Below are positions 31,148 through 37,505 of a stretch of DNA of 37,505 bases, one piece after another; position 1 is the first letter of the stretch, and every line of letters begins with the position of its first letter. The stretch is from CAYNDB01 sp964395915. Lineage in GTDB: Bacteria; Nitrospinota_A; UBA7883; JAJRTC01. The stretch covers positions 1-37,505 of the forward strand of contig CAYNDB010000008.1 in assembly GCA_964395915.1 (NCBI GenBank), given 5' to 3'. Made by a program: the position numbers and the translations under genes. The notes beneath the pieces were generated by a model that was given only the letters and a program-made list of their open reading frames with translations, was not told the DNA's origin and made no database searches.

Positions 31148-33934
31148 TCAATTCATACAAACAATTCCGCTCACATCGAGAATGAGACCGATACGACCGT
31201 CTCCCAGAATTGTGCTACCAGAAATGCCGGGTAATCCCTTAAACCTTTTTCCCAGGCTTTTTATGACCACCTGTTGCTGTCCAAGAAGGTCATCAACTAG
31301 AAGACCATAGTCTTTTTCGTCACTCTCCACGATAATTACCAGCCCTTTCGAAGGGTGTGTATGCCGTGGGTTTTTAATGTTAAGAATATTGTGCAGGCGT
31401 ACAAGTGGCAGTATATGACCACGGACATTTAAAATCTCACCTTCACGCTGAACGGTGGACACCTCGTCGGCGCGTGGTCTTATGGATTCACGAATCGAAA
31501 TCGTAGGAACAATAAACCTGTTCTCTCCAATCTGTACGACCATACCGTCCACAATCGCCATGGTTAAAGGCAATTTGATTGTAAAAGTGGAGCCAGTTCC
31601 AAGCTTTGAATAAATTTCAACTTTTCCACCAAGCTTGTCTATGTTGGAGCGAACCACATCCATGCCGACGCCACGGCCGGATATATCGGTCGCCACTTTA
31701 TGAGTGGAGAAGCCAGGTTTGAAAATCAGGTTATACACTTCCTGTTCGGAAAATTCATCATCCGGAGACGCAAACCCCTTCTCAATAGCTTTTTTCAGGA
31801 TTCTTTCACCATCCAGCCCTTTGCCATCGTCAGAGATTTCGATATGAACATTCCCTCCCCTGTGGCAAGCGGAAAGCTTTACATGGCCCATGGGCTCTTT
31901 ACCGGCCGCAATGCGTTCTTCTTTTGTCTCCACACCGTGATCCATAGCGTTGCGTATAAGGTGTACGAGAGGATCGTTCAATTCTTCTATCAAAGTTTTG
32001 TCGACCTCGGTTTCATCTCCCGTGGAGCTGAACAATACTTCCTTCTTCATCTTCTTGGAAAGGTCTCTTACAAGGCGGCTTATTTTCTGGAACGTCTGTT
32101 TTAAGGGCACCATGCGCAGATTCATGACATGGTCCTGAATATTTCTGGTGATTTTCCCAAGGTTGGAAATGTTTTTGCCAAGCTCCTTGTTAATTTCTTC
32201 TTGAAGAACCTGATCCTGCAGGATAATGGACTGAGTAATGACAAGCTCCCCGACAAGCTCAAGCAAGCTGTCCAGTTTACCTGTATCCACTTTCAAAGAC
32301 ATCGCGTGAGATTTACGCTTCTTTAGCGCCTGTGTTTCCAATGCGTCACCCACGGCTTTGGAATCCACTGCGCCCATACCCACAAGGACCTCACCGATGG
32401 GCTTTTGCGCATTGAGGGCTGTTTCAAGCTGGTTTTCGGTTATCAAATTTCTGCCCAGCAAAAGCTCTCCAAGCTTGGGGGGCTCTCCATCAACGACATC
32501 ATCGTCAGGCGGCTTATTGGAGAGGGTGGATAGAACGTCTAAAAGGTTTTCAATGTTAAAACGCGGCGTCTCTATAACAGCGTCAGGCAGTTCATCTTTG
32601 ACTTTCTGGCACTGCTCGTCCAATCCTTCATTTACGGCGCTGATAACGTCAACAGAACTTAGAAAAACATCTATCATGGCTTTGCTGCAAAGAAAATTTC
32701 CCTTACGCAGTTTATCCAGAAGAGTTTCATTCTCATGGCATAGAACATTGATGGTTGTTACACCTAAAAAGCCAGCCGCTCCTTTAAGGCTGTGGAAAGC
32801 CCTGAAAAGGTTGTTTATCAGCTCCTCGTTGGTCGGGTCGTTCTCCAGCTCAAGCAAGTCCATTTCCAGGGCGTGAATAGTGTCATTGGTCTCCTGGGCG
32901 AATTCATTGTATATAATCCAGTCATCGTTACTTGCCACCTTGATTGTATCAACCCCTGCCGGTGTCACTTTGGAGCCCTTTTCATCCTCCGGCCTGTTTA
33001 CGTCATTTTCCTTGGCAGGCTCGGTTTTTGGGGAGTCTTCCTCGGAAATCGCCGGCGCGTCCACATCAAGCTCATCCGATATAGTTTTAATTAACGCTTC
33101 AGCGCGTTCAACAATGTCTTCGGTAGTTTCAGCGCTCCCAAGATATGAGGTGAGAGCTTTTATTCCCAACGAAACCAGGTCAAATCCTTTTTGATCGTCT
33201 TTAAGCCCTTTCATCAAGCTTTTTTCAAAAACTCCTCCCAACACGCCCGCTAACATTACCAGCGTCTTTGGAGCCGCCGCTTCGCCAAGCTCCAGGCTTA
33301 AGCTTTCAAACTCCATCATCATGTCCGCTACAGCTTTTTTATCTGTGAAGTCCGGATCAAGCATTGTGAAATCGCCGGCGATGGCTTCAATTTTTTGCGC
33401 CAAAGGGCTGGACTCGTCCGGTTTCTCCTCTTCAGCGTTTATTCTTTCCTCGCGCTCAGACTGGTAAGAATCACTTTCCATCTCCGCAAAAAAATCATTT
33501 TCGCTATTGCCGTCAGCAGAGTCATTTTCCTCTTGCGTATCCGCAGTCCGGTCTTGTTCGGGTTGAGTTGGAGTCGCTATGAGATCAAGTGAGAAATTTT
33601 TTATTAATTCATTTGTTAGTTGGTCAGCCTCTTCGGAAAGTTCCGCTGATACCTTTTCACTTTTTATTGCGCTTTTTACTAACTTCGCGCCCTTCAAGGC
33701 CAACTCGACACCTGATTCCGCGCCGGTGGTTGACTCCATAAGGAACTTCTCAAATATCAGAGCCATCGCTTCGCAGAGCCTGGCAATACTGGGGGGGGTG
33801 GAACTTCGCGCGTAAGGTATAATCCTCTCGCAAGCTAACATCACTTCTGAAATGGCTTTTTTATCGTCCAGGTTGGATTGTAAGCTTTTGGTCAGGTCAA
33901 ATATTTCGTCGAGGTTATCAAGGGCCTCTTGCAT
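31148..33934 (-). CDS. cheA: CheA histidine kinase 2 with duplicated N-terminal domain and MshEN-like motifs
   Basis: A 928-residue kinase and the first gene of the chemosensory operon. Residues ~8-118 and ~180-292 are two related helical domains (DDKKAISEVM and TDKKAVADMM; LIFEKFLM and GVFEKSLM), joined by an acidic linker; I do not recognise them. The P1 domain follows with H381 (RAFHSLKGAAGFLG). Two 24-residue motifs, K487-Q510 and P512-Q535, occupy the P2 position. Then come the dimerisation helices, the ATPase (HLIRNAMDHGV, DDGKGLD, GRGVGMDVV) and the CheW-like domain. The kinase core reads as active. No ribosome-binding site is obvious at the ATG. Confidence 0.95.
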   Translation of the reverse strand: MQEALDNLDEIFDLTKSLQSNLDDKKAISEVMLACERIIPYARSSTPPSIARLCEAMALIFEKFLMESTTGAESGVELALKGAKLVKSAIKSEKVSAELSEEADQLTNELIKNFSLDLIATPTQPEQDRTADTQEENDSADGNSENDFFAEMESDSYQSEREERINAEEEKPDESSPLAQKIEAIAGDFTMLDPDFTDKKAVADMMMEFESLSLELGEAAAPKTLVMLAGVLGGVFEKSLMKGLKDDQKGFDLVSLGIKALTSYLGSAETTEDIVERAEALIKTISDELDVDAPAISEEDSPKTEPAKENDVNRPEDEKGSKVTPAGVDTIKVASNDDWIIYNEFAQETNDTIHALEMDLLELENDPTNEELINNLFRAFHSLKGAAGFLGVTTINVLCHENETLLDKLRKGNFLCSKAMIDVFLSSVDVISAVNEGLDEQCQKVKDELPDAVIETPRFNIENLLDVLSTLSNKPPDDDVVDGEPPKLGELLLGRNLITENQLETALNAQKPIGEVLVGMGAVDSKAVGDALETQALKKRKSHAMSLKVDTGKLDSLLELVGELVITQSIILQDQVLQEEINKELGKNISNLGKITRNIQDHVMNLRMVPLKQTFQKISRLVRDLSKKMKKEVLFSSTGDETEVDKTLIEELNDPLVHLIRNAMDHGVETKEERIAAGKEPMGHVKLSACHRGGNVHIEISDDGKGLDGERILKKAIEKGFASPDDEFSEQEVYNLIFKPGFSTHKVATDISGRGVGMDVVRSNIDKLGGKVEIYSKLGTGSTFTIKLPLTMAIVDGMVVQIGENRFIVPTISIRESIRPRADEVSTVQREGEILNVRGHILPLVRLHNILNIKNPRHTHPSKGLVIIVESDEKDYGLLVDDLLGQQQVVIKSLGKRFKGLPGISGSTILGDGRIGLILDVSGIVCMN

Positions 33935-34312
33935 AATATTTAGATATTCTTTCCTCTAGAGGTTACTACTTGCCAGCGAGCATTTGAGAAAGATGTTACT
34001 AATGAGCGGAACACCAACATACTACTGAGATTTTATCATAGGAATGTTGATATAAGAATCGATTTTTGGCGTTCCTAAACATTTATCAGTAATTAAAATT
34101 ATTACTGGTAAAATATTTAACTAAAATGGTAGTTACTGGCCCAGTTTGGTCATCGCTTGATCGTTTAGAAGTGGGACCGCCGCCAATTTCCGTTTTTTAT
34201 TCCATTTCTATTTTCGGCATATCGCCAAACATGCCTGCGGATAAAGCGCCGAAAAAACCGTGAACTGTTTAACCTTTCGCCTTCCTCAACGAAACGTCAT
34301 GACTGAACCTGG
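33935..34312. other. Intergenic region upstream of the chemosensory operon
   Basis: These 378 bp must hold the end of the pepP transcript and the start of the chemosensory one. I see a CCTCTAGAGG palindrome (33953-33962), an inverted repeat at 34087-34107 and a small TTTGGC/GCCGAA hairpin near 34215-34231. No convincing sigma-70, sigma-54 or FliA promoter was found. Confidence 0.5.
34087..34107. promoter_or_regulatory. Inverted repeat, possible operator
   Basis: CAGTAAT and ATTACTG are perfect 7-bp arms around a 7-bp AT spacer. It lies about 150 bp upstream of cheA2 in AT-rich DNA. The size fits a site for a dimeric regulator. Confidence 0.4.
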
Positions 34313-35416
34313 CTAAAGCTGAATGAGTTCTTTAGGTATGGCGGCGCTCAATACTTCGCATCCATGCTTCGTAACGTGGATCATATCCTCTATCCGGACT
34401 CCACCTTTCCCCGGAAGATATATTCCCGGCTCGATAGTGAATACCATTCCACTTTCTATTTCCGTTTCGCTACGCCACGATACCGTTGGTTTTTCATGAA
34501 TATCAAGCCCCACGCCATGCCCTGTGCCATGTCCGAACGCATAGCCGTAACCGGCTTCCTTGATGATCTCTCTAGCCACGTTATCCACCTGTTTTACCGT
34601 TACGCCAGGTTTCACAAAGCCTATAGCCGCTCGGTTAGCTTCCAGGACAATGTCGTAGATTTTCAGCAGTTCCTCATCCACATCGCCCACAGCAAAGGTT
34701 CTTGTGTTATCCGAATGATAACCCCAGCGCTTCGCTCCCCAGTCCAGAATCACCAGCTCACCCTTGTTTATGGTTTTTTCGGTCGCCACTCCGTGGGGCA
34801 TCGACGAACGATGGCCTGAGGCTACAATAAAATCAAAAGCTTTCTCGTCGGCTCCAAGCTTGCGTAAGCGGTGCTCCAGCTTAACGGCCACATCCCGTTC
34901 ACATTCCCCCGGACGGATAATTTCAAGGGCCAGTGGAAATGTTTTTTCCAACATCGTAAATAACGCCTTAAACGCCTCTATCTCCTGCTCATCTTTGACG
35001 ATGCGGACAGATTCCGTAAGACCGGTAGCCGGATGAATCTCCACGCCGCCGAGTTTTGCTTTCAGCTCTTCCGCCCTGGTAACCGATACATGGTCCGCTT
35101 CGAATCCAAGTTTTTTTATTTTAAGGTTGGCAAGAAGATCGGACAGAGTGTTCAACGGGTCTCTATACTCTGTAATGGCAGGGCCGATGACCTGATCTTT
35201 TGCCTGCGTGGTATACCGAAAGTCTGTTAGAAAATGATCCTTGTCATCTGTTATCAGGACCATGCCGGAAGTGCCTGTAAAGCCTGTGAGGTAACGGACA
35301 TTGACCATATTGGTCACCAAAAGCCCGTCCAGGTCTCTTTCGATGATTTTCCATTTCAGGCTTTTGCGCCGGTTGGCGTAAAATGGGGCGGATTCTTCGG
35401 CTGAGTCTAATATCAT
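34313..35416 (-). CDS. pepP: Xaa-Pro aminopeptidase, M24 family
   Basis: A dinuclear metallopeptidase (367 aa) that removes N-terminal residues preceding proline. An N-terminal creatinase-like domain contains LLVTNMVNVRYLTGFTGTSG (first part decisive). The catalytic domain has the five metal ligands in LDWGAKRWGYHSDNTRTF (two aspartates), GHGTGHGVGLDIHE, TIEPGIYLPG and VRIEDM. It is 12 nt downstream of aroQ, a common pairing. PepP or PepQ subtype cannot be settled by eye. Confidence 0.93.
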   Translation of the reverse strand: MILDSAEESAPFYANRRKSLKWKIIERDLDGLLVTNMVNVRYLTGFTGTSGMVLITDDKDHFLTDFRYTTQAKDQVIGPAITEYRDPLNTLSDLLANLKIKKLGFEADHVSVTRAEELKAKLGGVEIHPATGLTESVRIVKDEQEIEAFKALFTMLEKTFPLALEIIRPGECERDVAVKLEHRLRKLGADEKAFDFIVASGHRSSMPHGVATEKTINKGELVILDWGAKRWGYHSDNTRTFAVGDVDEELLKIYDIVLEANRAAIGFVKPGVTVKQVDNVAREIIKEAGYGYAFGHGTGHGVGLDIHEKPTVSWRSETEIESGMVFTIEPGIYLPGKGGVRIEDMIHVTKHGCEVLSAAIPKELIQL

Positions 35417-35428
35417 ATCGTCCCCGCT

Positions 35429-35860
35429 CTAAAGCGAGGAAGCCGCTTCTAATGCCAGCATGTAGCTTTCAACGCCAAACCCCATTATACAACCGCTTGC
35501 GATATCTGAAACGTATGAGCGCTGGCGAAAGGGCTCTCGCTTGTGGATATTGGAAATGTGAACTTCTATTACAGGAAGGCCGGCGGCCAGCAATGCGTCA
35601 CGTATGGCGATACTGGTATGTGTGTATGCTCCGGGGTTGATAATAATGATATCCGCTTCTTCCGGAGCGTTTTGAATTATGTCCACCAGGGCGCCTTCGT
35701 GGTTGCTCTGCTTTATTACAGCGGCAAGGTTAAGCTTCGCGGCTTTGTCGATGATTTTGACGTTCAGCCCTTCATAGTCGGTGTTTCCATATATGGAAGG
35801 CTCCCTCTTGCCGAGCATGTTGAGGTTAGGGCCGTGTATAACTAATACTCTTTTTGTCAT
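35429..35860 (-). CDS. aroQ: Type II 3-dehydroquinate dehydratase
   Basis: The third step of the shikimate pathway: 3-dehydroquinate to 3-dehydroshikimate. A 143-residue dodecameric-type enzyme. Markers are HGPNLNMLGKREPSIYG (arginine and tyrosine of the active-site loop), QSNHEGALVD, INPGAYTHTS and HISNIHKREPFRQRSYVSD. The ATG at 35860 lies 2 nt from the stop of the upstream TPR gene. It is followed by pepP. Confidence 0.96.
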   Translation of the reverse strand: MTKRVLVIHGPNLNMLGKREPSIYGNTDYEGLNVKIIDKAAKLNLAAVIKQSNHEGALVDIIQNAPEEADIIIINPGAYTHTSIAIRDALLAAGLPVIEVHISNIHKREPFRQRSYVSDIASGCIMGFGVESYMLALEAASSL

Positions 35861-35862
35861 GA

Positions 35863-36441
35863 TTAATGTTGCCTGCTTTCACATTCTTTTAGTTTTGTGA
35901 TTTTATCCAGCATTGTTTCCAGCTTGTCGACCGCTGATAGCTCACATACTGTGGCTACTGTTTTGCTTAACTTCTCATTTCTCCTTGAACCGATTTCCGT
36001 AATATCCTTGTAACGCCTTACAAGCGACTGGACAACTTCGGAGTCAGGATAATAATCCATAAGCCCAGTCGTAATCTTTTTTGCGGATACGTATTTGCGC
36101 TCTTTTTCATATATTTTGCACAATAAAAAGACAGCCGACGTAATATCCGGCTTGACGGATAACACCTCTTCAAGAAGACCCTTCGCTTTTTCTGTTTTCC
36201 CTTCCCTGTAATAGAGCTTTGCAAGAAAGACTTTGGCGGCGCGGCTACCGGCGCGGGCGGACATGCCATCTTCCAGAGTTACAATCGCCTCTTTGACCTT
36301 GTTCATGTTCGCTTGCGCTTCGGCCAGAGGGACATAGAAAAACGATCGAGGGTCGGAACGCGCTATTGAGCTGTAAATACTGGCGAGCTTGGACCAGTAG
36401 GCATGACTTCCACGCCAGTTATTACTATCTTCTGTAGCCAT
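35863..36441 (-). CDS. TPR-repeat protein
   Basis: A 192-residue soluble protein with about three to four tetratricopeptide repeats between residues 12 and 135 (for example FYVPLAEAQANMNKVKEAI and LAKLYYREGKTEKAKGLLEEVL) and a lysine-rich helical C-terminus. It probably binds a partner protein. It is the first gene of a three-gene unit with aroQ and pepP and has a clear promoter just upstream. The specific function is unknown. Confidence 0.8.
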   Translation of the reverse strand: MATEDSNNWRGSHAYWSKLASIYSSIARSDPRSFFYVPLAEAQANMNKVKEAIVTLEDGMSARAGSRAAKVFLAKLYYREGKTEKAKGLLEEVLSVKPDITSAVFLLCKIYEKERKYVSAKKITTGLMDYYPDSEVVQSLVRRYKDITEIGSRRNEKLSKTVATVCELSAVDKLETMLDKITKLKECESRQH

Positions 36442-36472
36442 TAATTACAGGTTAATTAATATTAATTTATCA

Positions 36473-36501
36473 ATTTTATGCCTGTGGTATGAGGGTGTCA
36501 A
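36473..36501 (-). promoter_or_regulatory. Sigma-70 promoter of the TPR-aroQ-pepP operon
   Basis: On the minus strand TTGACA (36501-36496), a 17-bp spacer and TAAAAT (36478-36473). The leader would be about 25 nt. Confidence 0.75.
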
Positions 36502-36647
36502 TGCTTAACCAGAATAACAAAAACAAATATTTTGCCTCTATATCCGCAATCTCTTTTGATTATTGCGTTTTATGGGCCTGTATGAATATCGGGGGAAGAG
36601 AGGATTTACCCGTTTAATGATAAAAGGCAAAAATTTTTCCGGGGGGC

Positions 36648-36676
36648 TTGACGGAGCAAGCTGTCAATTTTATATA
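36648..36676 (+). promoter_or_regulatory. hsp20 promoter with overlapping palindrome
   Basis: TTGACG (36648-36653), a 17-bp spacer and TATATA (36671-36676). The -35 box is also the left arm of an inverted repeat: TTGAC-GG-AGC pairs with GCTGTCAA (36660-36667) around AA, with a two-base bulge. A repressor bound here would block RNA polymerase. It is not the CIRCE element. Confidence 0.65.
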
Positions 36677-36714
36677 AATGGCGAAGGAGAAATAGCAGTA
36701 GCTAATATTTACAT

Positions 36715-36728
36715 TTAAGGAGGTGATG
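36715..36728 (+). promoter_or_regulatory. Near-perfect extended Shine-Dalgarno of hsp20
   Basis: TTTAAGGAGGTGAT contains TAAGGAGGTGAT, complementary to about 12 nt of the usual 16S rRNA 3' end. It is followed by GAGCC and the ATG at 36733. This is far longer than any other site in the window and points to very strong translation. Confidence 0.85.
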
Positions 36729-36732
36729 AGCC

Positions 36733-37176
36733 ATGTTGCTGACCAAAAGGAATAAAAATAGAGAAGAGAGTCATTTAGCTGATTTTGACCCCTTTAACAC
36801 TATTTCGTTGTTTGACGAGATGTGGCCGTATCACTACGGGAAAACCGGAGATGGGGAATTTTCCCCACCGATGGATGTGAGCGAGACTGAGAACGACTAT
36901 AAGGTGAGGCTTGAGGTTCCCGGAGTGGAAAAGGATGATATCAAAATCGAGTATGAGAATGGCGTACTGACGTTGTCTGGCGAGAAGACCGCCACCCATG
37001 AGGAGAAGGATGAAAGGCGCTATAAAGTGGAACGCAGGTACGGCGCGTTCAGCAGGGCGCTCAGATTTAGAGGAGTCGATGAGGAAAAGATAAACGCTGT
37101 TTTCAAAAACGGTGTGATTGAGGTCACTGTTCCAAAATTGGAGCCGGTTAAGCCTAAGAAGATCGAAGTTAAGTAA
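36733..37176 (+). CDS. Small heat-shock protein, Hsp20/alpha-crystallin family
   Basis: An ATP-independent chaperone (147 aa) that holds unfolding proteins as large oligomers in the cytoplasm. The alpha-crystallin domain spans about 47-140, with DVSETENDYKVRLEVPGV, then the ENGVLTLSGEK and KNGVIEVTVPK signatures. The short N-terminal arm contains PFNTISLFDEMW. The C-terminus ends in KPKKIEVK, containing the I-x-V tail motif. It stands alone, with a palindromic promoter, a long Shine-Dalgarno and a strong terminator, as expected of an inducible gene. Confidence 0.95.
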   Translation: MLLTKRNKNREESHLADFDPFNTISLFDEMWPYHYGKTGDGEFSPPMDVSETENDYKVRLEVPGVEKDDIKIEYENGVLTLSGEKTATHEEKDERRYKVERRYGAFSRALRFRGVDEEKINAVFKNGVIEVTVPKLEPVKPKKIEVK

Positions 37177-37236
37177 GACTGCTACTGCCTCCCTCTATGG
37201 GTCATGTTGTAAGACCACCATTACACTGGCCCCATA

Positions 37237-37275
37237 CCCGGTCCGTCCCCCAACGGGCCGGGCCTTTTTATTTTT
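37237..37275 (+). terminator. Rho-independent terminator of hsp20
   Basis: A 10-bp stem, CCCGGTCCGT with ACGGGCCGGG (one G-T pair), and a CCCCCA loop are followed by TTTTTATTTTT. It ends the hsp20 transcript about 60 nt after the stop. Confidence 0.92.
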
Positions 37276-37325
37276 AGCGCATAATTTTTCTCCCACCTAA
37301 AATGCGCACAATTCGCAGGAATAAG

Positions 37326-37505
37326 TTAAAATGTATAATCATAAATTTTTTCAGGCTTTGTAGTAAGCGCAAACAAAACTTTTTGGTTCTCTTTTACTTT
37401 ATCTATATCTTTTTCGAAAACTTTTAAACCAATATGAAGATGTTCATTATCGACAATATCGAACAGATTGACCGTGGATACGAAAATATTGACGTGAGGC
37501 TCAAT
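37326..37505 (-). CDS. RND/HlyD-type efflux periplasmic adaptor, C-terminal fragment
   Basis: A frame enters from the right edge and ends at TAA 37326-37328, with 59 codons visible. The pattern VNLFDIVDNEHLHIGLKVFE, then EKDIDKVKENQKVLFAL, matches the beta-barrel entry of RND efflux adaptors (CusB/CzcB type), which normally reads LFEIVD..HLWV.L.VFEKD...V..GQKV. In the family about 80 or more residues normally follow, but this frame stops at KIYDYTF soon after. It is either a shortened variant or a broken gene. Confidence 0.6.
   Translation of the reverse strand: MEPHVNIFVSTVNLFDIVDNEHLHIGLKVFEKDIDKVKENQKVLFALTTKPEKIYDYTF

Noticed and set aside
34196..34265. Minus-strand peptide ending in SAGMFGDMPKIEME
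   Set aside because: It looks protein-like, but there is an in-frame stop shortly upstream and no start with a ribosome-binding site; only about 11 codons follow an ATG.
36640..36680. CIRCE element or sigma-32 promoter for hsp20
   Set aside because: No TTAGCACTC/GAGTGCTAA repeat and no CCCCAT-type -10 were found; the boxes fit sigma-70.

Overview
The window (37,505 bp, moderate GC, dense genes in short co-directional runs) looks like a chromosomal scaffold of a Gram-negative, non-enteric bacterium of the deltaproteobacterial/Nitrospinota/Nitrospirota sort. The reasons are a two-subunit glycyl-tRNA synthetase alpha chain, a yceD-rpmF-plsX-fabH lipid operon, PilZ/GGDEF cyclic-di-GMP proteins, multi-domain CheA kinases, a B12-binding radical SAM protein and many TPR/receiver proteins. 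No rRNA, tRNA, IS element or CRISPR array was seen, so the phylum is a guess. A 100-N scaffold gap at 18906-19005 is flanked by an identical 55-bp sequence on both sides, which points to a short-read, possibly metagenomic, assembly.

Layout. 1-2510 (minus): end of an unknown gene, glyQ, and a GAF-GGDEF diguanylate cyclase with a clear promoter. 2782-6301 (plus): a 47-residue membrane peptide, a PTS EIIA-Ntr-like protein, a PII-like protein and two overlapping CPA-type antiporter genes, which together look like a regulated cation/proton antiport module. 6316-8086: a GNAT protein, a small unknown protein and AT-rich intergenic DNA. 8087-11507: a pseudo-receiver/TPR protein, larE (minus) and a hybrid histidine kinase. 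11508-12374: AT-rich DNA with a long inverted repeat and small unknown ORFs. 12375-15175 (minus): a B12-radical SAM protein coupled to a GT2-TPR protein. 15313-18825 (plus): ruvX, mltG, an RsbU-like phosphatase with a pseudo-receiver, and a P1-family peptidase. 18829-19322: a damaged hicA spanning the assembly gap, then an intact hicB. 19333-22396 (minus): yceD, rpmF, plsX, fabH.

22559-33934 (minus) is the most distinctive part: a chemosensory operon read in the order cheA2, cheY2, cheW, cheR, cheY1, cheA1, an HPt-CheW fusion, cheB, a PilZ protein and a PKD-rich lipoprotein. It has two complete CheA kinases but no chemoreceptor. Each CheA carries, between its phosphotransfer domain and its kinase core, two 24-residue motifs that fit the MshEN (cyclic-di-GMP-binding) motif. 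cheA2 also starts with a duplicated, unrecognised helical domain. With the PilZ gene and the GGDEF gene at the left end, this suggests a chemosensory array that may read cyclic-di-GMP; that is an inference.

34313-36441 (minus): pepP, aroQ and a TPR protein. 36733-37176 (plus): an hsp20 gene with a palindrome over its promoter, a near-perfect Shine-Dalgarno and a strong terminator. 37326-37505 (minus): the C-terminal piece of an apparently short RND efflux adaptor.
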